Part shown: piece by piece, positions 1 through 12,921 of the stretch
Layout of the letters: each line of letters begins with the position of its first letter
How positions within the stretch are numbered: the stretch's first letter is position 1
Source of the DNA: Diphasiastrum complanatum
Lineage: Eukaryota; Streptophyta; Lycopodiopsida; Lycopodiales; Lycopodiaceae
Direction of reading: 5' to 3'
DNA length: 64,000 nucleotides
NCBI GenBank assembly: GCA_029204225.1
Contig: CM055102.1
Coordinates: 6,721,320-6,785,319, forward strand
Notes under the pieces: model-generated
Seen by the model: only the letters and a program-made list of their open reading frames with translations
The model's database searches: none
Told to the model about the DNA's origin: nothing
Translations under genes and position numbers: made by a program

Positions 1-2234
1 TCCTTCTCTAGTTCCAAATTGTTCCACACATTCCCTAGAGAATTTCTCTCAACTATGTGTGCAACTAATAGGTCCTTATAATAGAATATTACTCATCACT
101 TCACCCTTCCCTTTAAAAGAAATTTTCAATTTCTTATAAAGGTCTTTCTAGAGAGATGATAAATGAAAATCGTGAAAAGTCAATAATAAGTGCCTTCCAA
201 ATTAGATTCACTCTATCATACCCAAGACTTTTCTTTTAAGTATTCTCAATACGAGTGATAGTAACTATCATTTATTTGAGCACTATCCATGCATAAGATA
301 CAATCTGGGATTAAGAAATTGAAACACCACATCTTGGAACATTCCAAATTCCAAGCCTTATCCAAATAGTAAGTCACATGATTATAAACAATCCTTCAGA
401 TTAGAATTTTCCATGCTGGAAGGATCATATGAATTTGTGTGAGGTCCATATTTAAGAAATTCAAAAGAAATAAGAGTTCTTTAAAAGTGAGAAATAGCTT
501 TTAAGGGTTTCCAATGGAATTTATGAGATACCATTTAGGGATCTGGATCTATATCTCATAACCCCTCCAAATACCCTAAATAAGGTTAACCAATGGTTTC
601 AACTGTTAGCATTACTAATAAAGTAAATACTAACCACTGGTCTACAGATCATTCTCGCACAAGAATTTGCCTTTGAAATCACTAATGTCCCATACCATCA
701 ATTTTCTCTCCAAGAAAGTGTTGGATTTATCTCCTTTACTCTCCTAAATCCTATGTTAATTTGCCTCCATTCATGTTGCTGTATTTTTTACTCATGTTGT
801 TGCACAGTCTGCATATTTACATGTAAAATAAGACAAACGAATAAAACGCGAAAGGTACCTAGCAACTTAGGAACTAGATAAGGGCTGTTTAGGCAAATTG
901 TGGGAAATAATAGCAGACGCTCTCATTGAACCACAATAGCGATGGGCCATCATTTCCCATAATGGGTGTCTACTCAAATCTTACATAAATCAACAGTCCA
1001 ATTTGAGTTTGGGGACCACGATTACCTAGGGCATATTGATCGAACCTCATTTTTTTCTACAACTCTAATTGGCTATGATTTCCAAACCTAAAAAATAGAA
1101 AGTCCTCATGGATGGAATCTTGAACCATTATCTAATCCATAATATGCCAATGAACACATTATCTAGTCCATAATATGCCAGTGAACACACATTATCTAGC
1201 TTAATGTGTCACGTTAGTGGAGTGTCCAACCGTGTAGGAATGGAGATTAAATATACTGAATCTATTCTAATCATCCAACAAGGTATCCTTTTCCAAATCA
1301 CGCAGACAATCATTGTAGTGGAAGCATGCAAAACACAGTGGAGAAATAAAAACTCAAACACTCACAATTAGCCTTTACAACTATATATTGTCATTAGCAA
1401 AATGATGCTATATACAGTGTTAGATTTGTGGCATCTGCCATGAAATAACTCCAACCAAATCAATGACAGTGCAACCCAGAAGTGGGTGAACCAGCATGTG
1501 GCTGCCTGCTCCTGCAAAATCAAATCTTTGTGCCCTCCTTGTTTCATACAAATCTCTGAAGAAACTTGAAAATCTTTTCTGACAAGAGTCTTAATAGCAA
1601 TCTAGTCACAATGCTGCGAACTGTTATCCAGTAGAGCTCAAGAGAGATTTGAGCATTTCAACAAACATAGCGCTTGCACCAAGGCATTTATAAAGTCAAC
1701 AATGATGTGGAGCTCAAACAAATGTGCATCACAATAAAATAAATGGTCATATATAGATCTTGTTATTCATGCTGTTTCATTAACTTGGGCTTTCAAAGGA
1801 GGCTCCTGTTGTCTTCCGGATCCTCTTGAAAGAGCATGTTAGATAGCTTCCATTATACAGAAAATTATTGCCAATTTATCCCAAGGTATTCAAAGAAATG
1901 TAAAATGGGAAGAGCTTTTGCACATGGCAGAAACAATGTTGCACATTTTTGTGCAGATTTAACTCCCTCGTCCACCTTATGAAGAAGAATAATAGATAAG
2001 TATTAATTAATCCAATGTCGTCTTGAAATATGCTAAAACGGAATGTTTTGCTCCCATTCACTGCTGCCGATGAATTAATTGAAGCTTCCCAGAGCTTAAG
2101 TTTTGAATTGCGATCAATATGTCAGGTTCCAGTGACGATTTACCTCGTTCCAATGTGAGTTTAATCTGCCAATAGGCTGCCTCATCAAAGTAACTTCATC
2201 CAAATCTTGATTTTCCCAAATAAAGTGCTTGCCA
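1..2234. other. Intergenic region downstream of the TMEM144-like gene
   Basis: AT-rich sequence with no coding frame I can support on either strand. It lies beyond the 3' end of the minus-strand TMEM144-like gene. Short open frames here (for example near 1876-2061) are AT-rich with no recognisable protein pattern. No LTR, primer-binding site or tandem repeat stands out. Confidence 0.6.
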
Positions 2235-2240
2235 TTTATT
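2235..2240 (-). terminator. Candidate polyadenylation signal of the TMEM144-like gene
   Basis: AATAAA read on the minus strand, about 70 bases after the TAG stop at 2314-2312. Position and exact hexamer fit a plant 3'-UTR signal. Plant signals are loose, so this is suggestive only. Confidence 0.4.
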
Positions 2241-2311
2241 AAGATTGTTTGCACACAATAATAAAAAAATTAGATATCCACGGGAGTCGTAGGCTTCCCT
2301 GTCTGCACATT

Positions 2312-5300
2312 CTAACCAACTGTTCCAAACCACGACAGCATAATAGCTCCCAACACAACCGTCAAAGAAGATACCATTAGTACAAGAGCTGCTGTCTTCC
2401 CCTCTGTCTCTTTGAAGTAGAAGACAGCCCACATTGCACTTATGAGAAGCTGGCATTGGACTAGAGGCCAACCCAAGGCCATCCCAAGATATAAAGTTGC
2501 ATATATGCTGCATATCAGAAAGCCAACTTACATGTTAGAAGTTCTGGATTATCAATGGTTTGTCTGCTAACCAAAAGCTTGAGGGTTCCAAAGAGTAAAG
2601 CCAACCTATACAAAAACTTAAAGCAAGAAAAAAGCCCACCTGCAATAATTTCCTGCACTCCAAAAGAGGCCAGTGGTCAGTGCAGGAAAAGAGGCCTTGC
2701 TTATTTGAAATGATGGCCATGGTTTCCCACGCAAAAGAAGGAAAGCATAATATAGTGATGTGACTATTAACGTAGTGCCCATGGTCCCAATTCCAAAGGA
2801 GAATAAGTACTCTGCACCAACCACGTCCTGCAGTTTGAGCAATAAGTTGTAAGCTGGAGACACTAAGTTTTGATCATCGCCACAAGTCATTGTGAAACCC
2901 TGACATTCTGGGAATAAGACAGCTGCTGCAGCTTTTAAAAGCATAATTATAGTTCTAGAAGTACTACTCATGTCTGCCACAATGATCATGAAAAATGTTA
3001 CCAACACCCTCTCTCCAATCGGCACACAGATCAAGAGTTCATCAAAATTGGTGTAAAAAATGGAGTGAACTTCCTTCACCTTCCAGCTTCAAATCACATC
3101 ATTGTAGAAGTATTCTACTTACTTTCATAGTTGATACTCGTGTTTGTAAAATCTGAAGCCCATCACATTTTATGTCTCTATAATGACTCTAGCTCATAGA
3201 ACTCCAAAACAGTAATATATGCTCATCAAAGGTAAGAAAAAAGGTTCCTTCCTATGCTGAACGAATCATGACCACATGCAAATGAAACCTCCAGATTTTC
3301 TAGCTTTTGAATCAGTATGCTAAATGATCAATTTTAACAATGCAGACAATCTAAAAACCATAGGTTGTGGACACTTTGATTATACTACTTCATAGTGGAC
3401 AGCCTAAAACTGGTCTTGAAATGCCTCTTCAAGGAACTAGGTCAAAAAAGAATTTGTTGCTAGAAAATTGAGAGAACAATTTGAATAGCCTCCTTTTGAA
3501 GAATAGTTTTCTACTGAAAGATACATGATACGTTGACTCAGTGACCAGCTATTAGCGATCATGGATGTTCAAAATATGCACTTTAGCTGTGTCTGGACTC
3601 TGAAGTTGTAATGCTTTCGTTTTCGAAAAAAACATCAATCCCATATAGTATAACCTAAAAATAACAACTAAAAACAGAAATCTCAGTACAACTAATGACA
3701 TGGTTTCTTCTTTAAGTTGAAATGACTAAGTTTATAAGCTTGCCTTGTGTGCATACTTAAGTGGAACCATCAAACTGCCATTTACCACACCGACAGCTGC
3801 TGCACAAAGTATGCCTTTCATAAAGTGGTCGCTGTCTGGCTTTTTGTCTAGACTGGCGACTACTTCATAATGTGTGAAATCTGTGGATATTGCCACCTTC
3901 GTATCTCTTTCTCCTATAAAACTAGTGAGGAGATCTTTTTCCTGTTCTCCTGCTTTCACTCCAATTTTCTTGAATTGCACGGAGGATCTAAAAGGAAGGT
4001 GGAAGCTTGAAAAGTACTTCAGGTGAAGTTTTCCTGCCGCTGCTAATGCTACACCCACCATGCCAAGTGCCATGACTAGCAGAGCTGAAATGGCCAACAA
4101 TTGACTTTCCACGGGCTCACCAAACACATACGCACCCCAGAAATAGGAAATAAATACTATCACATCACAAAACAAGTGACAGGTTAGTAGGTAATTTAAA
4201 CCGTTAGCAACAAAATTGGAAATCAGCCAAAAAAACTCTTCAATTACATCCATCTTTCATGCTAGCTCAAAAAGGAAAATTAACGCAAAAAATGTTCAGA
4301 CCCTAGAATTTCAAAACAGTAACTAAAAGGTCTGACGTTGGTTTGCTCTTAGACATGGGGAACCATCAAATTCTTGCAAGATAATACACAGAAGCCACAA
4401 ATTAGTGAATTCGTAAGAACTGTCTCTCCACCATAGAACCCACGGTCCTCAGAACCGTGGGAGGAACCGTACCACGGTTCCTTGAACCGTGGTACGGTTC
4501 CTCTATTTAATTAAATAGATAATTAATTAATTGATTGATTACCAAATCACCTGTGCAATCTGTGAATAGCAAATTTCACAGATGACACAGCTCTCACAGA
4601 TTTTACAGATGACACAAATTTCACAGATTTCACATGATGTACACAGTACAAATGATTTGACAGATGATACAGATGATTTGACAGATGTGAAATCATCTGA
4701 AATCATCACTGATTTGACAGATTTCACATGATGTACAGATGATTTGACAGATAAATCGATGATATAGATGATTTGACAGATGATTTCACAGATGATACAG
4801 ATGAATTCGACAGATTTTACAGATGATTTCACAGAATTCACAGACTTCCACAGATTTTTTTGGCCTTTTTTTTGCATATTTTTGGGTTATTTTTGGGGGG
4901 GGAACTAAAAAAAAAAAATCAATTTATTAATTAATTAATTTACCACGGTTCTGGGCAAAAATTTTTAAGAACCGTACGGTTCTCAGAACCGTGGTGCACC
5001 GCTGACGGTTCATTGATTCTATGCTTTCCACTATCGCTTTACTCGAAAGTGTCTGAACATTCTTAAAATCTCAAGGGCACAGAAGATGGTGCCAGAACAG
5101 ACTTCTCAAAATACGAATCAAATCGTTGCCTTCCTATGGTTCTACACTAGGAGCATACAATAATACACATCCTCTTTCTTAGACAAAAAGTGCTTGTTTC
5201 TTTTATCATCCATGTTGGGATGTATACCAAATGCATTTTGGTGGTGGCATCTCCTTAGTAAGGCAATATGCTTGATACATGGTCACTGAATTCAAAGTTC

Positions 5301-6388
5301 AAACCATTTTTAAAACTACATGTTAATGAGCTTTGTAAGTGACATCAACTGAGGCTTCCTACTGAGGCTTATCCTGCTATCCTACTTGACATCCTACTGA
5401 GGCTTCCTGGTGCTGAAGGTAATTTTTGTATCTGAAAGCTTCCTTCTTTTAGCTATGTCTTTTGATACTCAAGCCTAGAGCTGGTTCATATGTCCAAAGT
5501 TACACGCCAAACAAACATGAGGTTCAAATCTGAGATGTAGCCACATTCACTACTATGAAATTTACGATGCCCAAACACGGTCTCAAGACAAATGGCTTGC
5601 ATCAAACATAAGGGGTCCTTTTTCACTCCAACAGCATAGATGCAAGCAGCCATCTACAAAACTCCTCTTACCATTTGGTGTTTTCAAGCAGCACTCAACA
5701 TTTGATAGAAATCCTTGAGGAAACATTCAGGCTAGTCAAAAAAGGTCCCCTTTTTGCAGGTATAAATCAAAAGCAGTCCATTTATCATACTCACAAATTT
5801 GAGAGAAGAATTTGTTTCATAGTTTTTTTTTGCCAATGGTTTTTCCCCACAACAATGTTCGGAAAATTTGAATTTTGCAGCTCCTGAGAATTTAGCTTAT
5901 TTCTGACTTTGAATATGGGGTCACTTGGACATCTAAAACACACAAAGTATTTTCCTTTTCCCAGCATGAGGAAATCAGATTGTGTTAAGAGGTGGGATGT
6001 CTAGGGTCTCTCCCTTTTCTCCCTCCAGGCTCACCCAACCTCTTAAATTTTACTGTTTTTCCCAAGTCGGTAGTTGACCTTCAAAACATACACGTGTGGA
6101 AGAACCATGAGATCATCAAAGGAGAGCTTACCTACAACTATTTAGGTATAAGTTTCCACAAAAGCTATTGTGTGTGCACCAACCCTAGACAAGAGGTCAA
6201 ACCTAGTGGGGTGCACAAAAGCACTACTCTACCCTCTTATTTGGTTGGAAAAGAATAATCAGTTTAAAATTTGCGTCAAAAAATCAAAATTTTAAAATGC
6301 CAATGTCCGATTCCATAAAATTAGGCAAGGAGAGTTTTGAAAATTTGAAATTTGCCTAAAACTTGAAACATACATATAAAATTATCCA

Positions 6389-6463
<75 letters not shown>

Positions 6464-9400
6464 GCGCTTATTCACATCACACTAGATGTGCAGCTTGAAA
6501 AAAGTAGGTACTTAGTATCTAACGACTCAAAACTAAGGACAAATGCTTCATCTACACTAGGTAAAATGATTAGAATACCTAGATAAATGATGGATTTCTA
6601 GCCTCACATTCAGTATATCCAACTAATTATGTATTTTACACTTAGGCTGCCCAATTTTCGAATATTAGGTTGATGTTGCACAACAATTTAAACAAAAAAT
6701 GATAATAATTGGGCAAAAATTTGCCTACCATATAAGAGAGAAAGAGGAGACCATGGAATAGCGATATTGCAAAACAAAGATATTTTATTGATTCAGCCTA
6801 AACAAGGGCAAATCAAGTAGCTCACAAAAGCAATAATATCACCCTATCACTCCTCTTTAGTGATCATTTTTAGCGATTGCAAACAATTAGGCTTCTTGAC
6901 CAGTAACTTAGGGTTCGGTGGTCAATAATTCAGTTTCTAATTACTATAGAACAGTCTTCACCACCATCTAGTGGCTTTCACCACTTACTAACAGATTAAT
7001 ACATATAATGCATAAACTCTTTCTGTGAAAATTCAAAAGATCGCTATCAGGTTGAGAATAACCAAATGCCTTTGTGAAAAAAAGAAGGATGAGCACTTTG
7101 AAGGTGACTTTTCAGACCTTCTTGGAATTAAACAAAACTTGATAAGCCTCAATCATTCGTCTTGTGGGTATCAAAAGTATATGAGAGAGACAGAGAGATG
7201 TACCACTTAGACCACTCCATATTGCTTGTGCAGCTCCAATGCCAGCCCAAGTTATGCCAAGAATAGCTCCAATCCCATTGAAAACCCACATGGCACCACC
7301 AAGTATACCCCACCAAGTGAATTGGAATGGCTGAAAAACCTTTTCACTTTAATGTCCATAAATTTCTTTTTAACACCATACATAGAGAAAATTCCATCCT
7401 ATTCGCCTTGAAGGATATGCATAGACTATAAGCACTGAAGAAAATTTTGAAACTAGTATATTATAACAGCTCACTAAGAGTTAAAAAATTATGCTCTCAT
7501 GTTTGTTATTGGGTAATTGACCATAGTATTCCAATGACTCAAAGGTTGAGTTAAGTTGTTGAGCCTTGCTCTGTTGACCTCATACCCTATTCTTGTCAGC
7601 TTCCAAACTCTTTGATGATAGATTTACTTCACTGAGACTAGAAAGAGAAGAGATAGTTAAACATAACTAGCTAGACACTTATTTTCTTTTTTGTAATGAG
7701 AGATTATTGGATTGCAATTATTTGAGAAAAGTCAACTCATAGTGCAAAATCTACACATTGCAACCAAATGATTCACATGCAAGAAAGAACATCAACTACA
7801 AATATTCCGCAGCACAATGCATCCAATGCATATTAAGATAACTTGGAACAAAGGGAAAGTGATTGTGAGGGAATCTCTAGGTTAGCAGAAAAGCAAACAA
7901 ATGACCAAGTTGAATAGAATAATACCAAGTACAGCAAGAGTAACCATGATGTTAGAAAGCAAGCGATTGACTTGTAAAACTGGAATACCACAGGATCGAC
8001 CCTTGCCTCCACCACATGAGGCAACTTAATAGGCACCGCTGCACAGACCAGCACTCTTTACAATCTCACTTACATGATGTCACTCAAAATACTAGCAAAA
8101 CATTGCAGCCTTATACAATTTTTAATATACCACTTACCAAGTACTCAGAATAAGAAATGTTCACTTCATGACATGCATAGTAGCACTCAAATGTTTCAAA
8201 CATTTGTGCCATAAGTTTCAAACTTTTAAAACATGAGCATTTGGGGACTAAATAATCAAAAAGTGGATGGTTGAGAAACAAAATCATTCAGCTTAATGTC
8301 GATAACAAAAGACTACATCTTTGATTCAAGAAATCTCGTAATCATCTTGTAAGGAACATTCATAGGGTCCTAAGAGAATTCTGGTTGATGTCCGATGTTT
8401 CGAATGAATTTGCATCAACATTCTACGACTATGATGATACAGAGTAGTAATAATTACATTTTTCTGAGGTGATCTTTCCATGCTATCAACTTATCAAGTA
8501 CTCATGAATCACTTAGTTGCACTCGATTATTTTCTTAGGTTCATGAGTTGAAAGACCCACCTCCTTCAACATAACCAAGGTTGCAGTCCGCGTTCCGGAA
8601 CGCGATCCGGGATTTCCCATTAGGGTTTCCCGGAACGCAATTTTTTTTTTTTTGTATAGTTGCCAATATGGGTATCATGTGAAAGGATATCAAAAAAGCA
8701 ATTGTTATGCAGATCTGTTGCTTGGTTTCAAATGGGGGCTACATTCATTAGAAATCTGGACATCAGTAGATGGTTTAAGAAAACTGGCTGCATTTTCATA
8801 TGGTTTCAGAAATTTATACATCAGTAGATGGTTTCAGCTATTCCAAAAAAAGTATACAATTCCCGCCAGTCTAAGGAAGGCTCCTTCTAACTCTTTCTAT
8901 CATTTTCTAACAGAAACCGGAATCAGTAGATCTGCAAACCATTGGCATCAGAAGCTAGAACACCATTCAAAACTGATTTCTGATATCTATTGGAAAAGCA
9001 TGTCCACCATTCAATTACGGTTTAGTTAGTATTAAACTCAAAGAAAAAAAAAAATTGGAGATTACTCCTTATTTCCACCAAAAAAAAAAAAAAAACTTGC
9101 GATCCGGGTCGCGGATCGCTGACGTTCCGGATCGCACGATCCGAAACGTTTTTGCAACGGATCGCGATCCGCTGCAACTCAGAACATAACCTTATGTGAC
9201 AAAAAGATATTCCTTACCTCACAATTCTTGAGTCCCATCAGAAAGGAAGCACATGATGCCAATGGCTTATCATAGTCATGCATCTGCATCTCCATGAACG
9301 GGTCCAAATGCATGGCTAAATGCTTGTTGTTATTGGGACAAAAGAAATACTTTTCCATCAAAACGACTTCTTCATGGTAAAAGCACATTTTTGATACACT

Positions 9401-11170
9401 TGCTCATTTCAACTATTTGACTCAGATGATCTCCACTCACATGGCCAATCTGATCTCAAGCAACTTAAGATGATTTTAAAATGTTACTAGTAAGCTTGAA
9501 ATTGATCCCTATAGTCACTCCTAAAATGGAAGTTTGAAGTCATTTGCATTTGGGGCGTAACAGCTATGCAATATTCTCTTTTTCTACACACTTATTTTAT
9601 CAGTTTGAACAATAGCAGATGCCAAACCCTCTTGGAACTCATGCAATTGAAAGTATCTTTCTATGCTCTTTAACATCTCTTTGACCCAAACTTGCGTTGT
9701 GATATTTAACATCCACAGAATCAAAATCTCTTTAGCGATCAAAATCGGGCAAATCAATGCCTAAAGTGGTCTAATATAGATACTACTACTCTGAAATGCC
9801 CCAGATCATTCTACGTTAAACTCTACTAGGCCATTAAGCTTTCTCTTTACCTCCTTTCGGCTTTTGAGCCAATATCAGTTTACTTTTTTGTTTCCTCAGT
9901 GTCTACACTTTTCCCCATCAAACAAATAGAAAGAAGGTTACACAAATGATTTCCTACAATTTCCAATGTGGCATAGGTGACCTCAAAGTTTGTTCTTTCT
10001 CCCTTTTAAGAATAACAATCCGCCAGTCTCTTGTCATACTCCTCATTAAAGCAATGCCTCCTATGCCATTATGTTGTGTGAAAAGGAGCACTCACTTGTC
10101 ATTTGTAAGAAGATATGCCATCACTGCTATACAGCCCCTTTGAATCGTTGGAGCTGTCTGGGAGCCCACATCCCTACCATCACTACTGAACACTACCTTC
10201 TTGACATCATTGAAGGTATTGCAATTGATTGTTGGCTTATTTCCCTTGGTACCTTGGCTGTTTTAGCTTTTTCTTGCTGGTGCCCAGGACTCTTGAAAGG
10301 CGGCCGCTTTGCTTTTTGTTTCACTGGTGCCCTGGCTGATATTTTGTGGGTGTCTCAGCCGGGGAACGGGTTGCTCCATTGTTTGCTGCCTTGCTTGGTG
10401 ATTAGCAAAGTGGTCCTATTACTTTTGGGGGCTTTTTCTACCATTATGTGTTATGGGTGCGTTCTCCATAAGTCCATACTTCTCTAATTAAACTTTTATG
10501 CTTAGTTCTTTGGGTACCCATTCACATTTGGAACTTGCAACTACTTTATGAATCTTTTATTAAATTTAAAACCCCCTCCAGAAATTTGATCTTCCATATC
10601 ACTGAGTTCTTTGAGCCCATGCAATGGCAGTTGCAAGAACTTATCACTAACAACAAGCTTACAAAGAAAGAGATTCCCACTCTCCAAGAAGAGGTGGCCA
10701 CCACAAAGATAAACAAGAAACCTGGCATAGTCGTCTAAAGCCATAATTTGTCCAAAGGAGCAGCAGTGTGTCGGTTGTACTTATGAATTTCTTTGTTTGA
10801 TTAGATTTTTGAAAGTTTGAATACCTTCCAAAATGCAAGCACAGCAGCGCTTGAGACAACATAATGTCTCAACTTTCAAGAATATAGGCGAATCACCAAC
10901 ACCATAACCTTCAAGAACATATAATCAACCTAGCAGTAAGCATTACTGCTCTGTTATGATGCACCTATGTTTATCTAGTTTCAAGGACCCTATTCAGCTA
11001 CATTTGCGAGGAATCCTGAACACAGAATGTAAAAGCGTTAATCACAGAGATATAAGCCAAAAAAAGCACCAAACGATGCCAAAGCAGCAGATATTGAAGC
11101 AAGATTTACCATAAGAGCCAAAGAATATAATGGATCCCAAAGCTGCTGAAATGCCCAGCCACTCTTCCAT
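2312..11170 (-). CDS. TMEM144: TMEM144-like multi-pass membrane protein, six exons, 365 aa
   Basis: Exons on the minus strand: 11170-11110, 8038-7926, 7330-7204, 4156-3744, 2827-2640, 2507-2312. Lengths 61+113+127+413+188+196 sum to 366 codons including TAG, and every exon phase joins correctly. The start is MEEWLGISAALGSIIFFGSY, followed by AVPIK across the first junction, matching the FGSxxVPIK start of TMEM144 proteins. Hydrophobic segments alternate with short loops: WGILGGAMWVFNGIGAI in exon 3, FWGAYVFGEPVES at the start of exon 4, a charged loop at about residues 155-215, GILCAAAVGVVNGSLMVPLKY late in exon 4, GLFWSAGNYCS across exons 5-6, and GWPLVQCQLLISAMWAVFYF near the C terminus. 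The family (drug/metabolite transporter fold, two similar halves, about 10 membrane helices) is poorly characterised; a transport role is inferred and the substrate is unknown. All acceptors are AG. Five introns; intron 4 uses a GC donor. Start and stop positions are well supported. Confidence 0.9.
3742..3743 (-). other. GC splice donor of intron 4 (TMEM144-like gene)
   Basis: Exon 4 ends ...CACAAG followed by GCAAGC on the minus strand. No GT donor nearby preserves the reading frame into the next exon (acceptor CTGCAG before 2827). The AAG|GCAAG context is the usual one for GC-AG introns. Frame and conserved protein continue across the junction. Confidence 0.75.
4435..5020. mobile_element. 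MITE-like element with palindromic ends, in intron 4
   Basis: About 585 bp. The left end holds an almost closed palindrome: arms 4461-4480 and 4484-4503 pair perfectly over 20 bases around a 3-base loop and are made from AACCGTGG/CCACGGTT words. The same words recur inverted at the right end (4942-5010: ACCACGGTT, AACCGTACGGTT, CAGAACCGTGG). The flanking short inverted similarity is CATAGAA / TTCTATG. The core is AT-rich with a degenerate ACAGAT array. No transposase frame. Boundaries are approximate: the possible target duplication (TCCACCAT / TCCACTAT) is imperfect. Confidence 0.5.
4545..4870. repeat. Degenerate ACAGAT / GATTTGACAGAT minisatellite
   Basis: Repeated short words such as ACAGATGATTTGACAGAT and TTTCACAGATGA with a 6-18 bp irregular period fill this stretch. 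They create a fictitious open frame on the minus strand rich in SVKSV and CEIC runs. The array is the core of the intronic MITE-like element. Confidence 0.7.
6393..6460. repeat. (GA)n microsatellite in intron 4
   Basis: About 34 uninterrupted GA units. It lies in the 3-kb intron 4 of the TMEM144-like gene, whose remaining sequence (5021-7203) shows no other feature I can support. Confidence 0.9.
8577..9182. mobile_element. Mutator-like MITE with 9-bp target duplication, in intron 1
   Basis: The 9-mer AACATAACC flanks both sides (8568-8576 and 9183-9191). Nine bases is the characteristic duplication length of Mutator-like elements. Inner ends share GTTGCAG / CTGCAAC in inverted orientation. 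Subterminal parts are GC-rich and palindromic: 8589-8604 is a perfect 16-bp palindrome around TTCCGGAA and 9158-9171 a perfect 14-bp palindrome around GATCGCGATC, with more GGATCG words between. The core is AT-rich with a twice-occurring CATCAGTAGATGGTTT. No transposase is visible, so it would be non-autonomous. Confidence 0.6.
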
Positions 11171-11410
11171 TTTCTTAGTGTACCTTTCCAATCTTATCCA
11201 AACGGAAAGAATTTACGAAACAGAATTTGAAAGGCAGCTGCTTCCTGTAAATTCAAAATCCGCGTTGCTGGGGTTCTTGCATCTTAGATGAGAGACTTGT
11301 TGCAGTGGTCTCAGGAATATACTAACTGTTGTGCGAAGCAGAAGCAAAGATATTTTCATGAAGAACTCAAATGGAGTCCCTGGAAGTAGTGACCCACTGC
11401 CAAAGAGATC

Positions 11411-11510
11411 TGACTTTTTCTGAGAGATCCAATGGCAAGAAACGTAAGAAAGTGATTAACTGACTTTTTCTGAGAGATCTAATAGCAATAAACGTAAGAA
11501 AGTAATTAAC
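11411..11510. repeat. 50-bp tandem duplication upstream of the TMEM144-like start
   Basis: Two adjacent 50-bp units, each beginning TGACTTTTTCTGAGAGATC and ending in a GTAAGAAAGTRATTAAC block, with about four differences. It lies 240-340 bp upstream of the ATG on the transcribed side, so it could fall in the promoter or 5' UTR. Confidence 0.85.
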
Positions 11511-12164
11511 CATAATAAGAGACACTCATTCATGCTCTGCTTCCTCACAAACAGAAAGAATACCGTGAAATTGACGTTGGTTTGTGAAAGAAAGTCTCCA
11601 GGAAACGCAACCTCCACTGGGACAGCACAGCAAAAGACACCAACGTCCGCAGCAATCAATTGAGCAATTGACAAAGTGGTACAGCAGCTGCAGCTGCGGA
11701 TATTCGGTGTCCAGATTGATAAAGACATAAGGTCAAAAACCCACAAACCTTCCAGTTCTATATTCAAGAATTACACAGAATTACAGTGTGTGTCAATGTT
11801 CTGGAGGTCAAAACGGCTACACACACGCTCAACCTATGGTCTTCTCACGCAATTACAAGCTCACAATTTCACGTTTCCTCTTTAAAATTACACTGCCTTT
11901 TTCAACACTCATCAGCCCACAAAAAAATACCAAGACAAGAAGGGAAAGGAAGGTAGAAGTACAGCAGCACTACCTGACTGCTTGCCCTTTGTATACATGC
12001 AAGCTTTTTTGCCCATTTCCCTGAGCCCTGTATCGTTCTATAGTAGTAGAAATTAGAAAGCACACATCCATAGTGAGGTCAATTCAGTGTACCAAAAAAA
12101 CACTGTTTTTGATGTCTCACTCAAGACAAAAGAACTAGTCATGTTGTTCAATTCCCTCATCATC

Positions 12165-12279
12165 CGTCCTTTTCAAGCCTTTCCCCCAATCACCTATCTT
12201 CTATGAGTACGTCATTTGGACGTCCTTTTCAAGCCCTATTTCCCCCAATCACCTATCTTCTATGAGTGCCTCATTTGGA
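12165..12279. repeat. 56/59-bp tandem duplication
   Basis: Two adjacent copies, each beginning CGTCCTTTTCAAGCC and containing CCCCCAATCACCTATCTTC and TCATTTGGA. A third, degraded copy seems to continue to about 12375, with a TCGTA pentamer array inside it near 12345. Confidence 0.8.
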
Positions 12280-12877
12280 CTATCCAATTGCTATTTGACC
12301 CCTTGTTCATATTTCATTTTCAAGCCTTTTGCTCCCCACCTCGTATCGTATCGTATCGTATTTGATTAGCATTGTGTCATTTGGACTCTGCCAATTGCTA
12401 TTTGATCATTTGGATTGGCCCCCTGGTTCATATCACGATATTTTCAACACCACTTTGTGTACCCAGATGTCCCGTAACCAAAACGCTCCCTCTGCATCAT
12501 CTTCATGTATATGTAAGTGCAAACTTCGATCAAATGTGCATGTGATATGTGACCCATATGCCCCACCACCTTGTCTATGTGTCACATGGTTGAAATTTAA
12601 AGTTATGACCAACAAACGCTCACCACATGGCAACAAGTGCTCACTGTCCAATTCAAATTCACCAGCAACGCTCATAAGCAAAGGTTTATTTCCCATCTCC
12701 TCCTCCAACGTGGGCAGCTCCTCTTGAAAGCAAAGAATCCATGATGTTGCATGTCGTCATTCTCATAGTCCAAAACATCCAAGAGTGCATCTTGCTGCAT
12801 CTTGGATGTAGGGATGTAGGCACATCGTACAAGAGTCTTTTTTGTGATTATTGGATTTAAAGGATGGAGATATACAT

Positions 12878-12879
<2 letters not shown>

Positions 12880-12917
<38 letters not shown>
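12880..12917. repeat. (TA)n microsatellite
   Basis: About 19 alternating AT units, uninterrupted, in noncoding DNA. Confidence 0.9.

Positions 12918-12921
<4 letters not shown>

Noticed and set aside
2196-2513. 105-codon open frame on the minus strand
   Set aside because: It is the wrong frame of exon 6 of the TMEM144-like gene; the right frame gives YATLYLGMALGWPLVQCQL and the stop at 2312.
10071-10487. Plus-strand 138-codon frame with several Cys (CEKEHSLVICKKICHHC)
   Set aside because: Looks faintly like a zinc knuckle but the spacing does not fit and no neighbouring element domain exists; it lies in intron 1 of the TMEM144-like gene.
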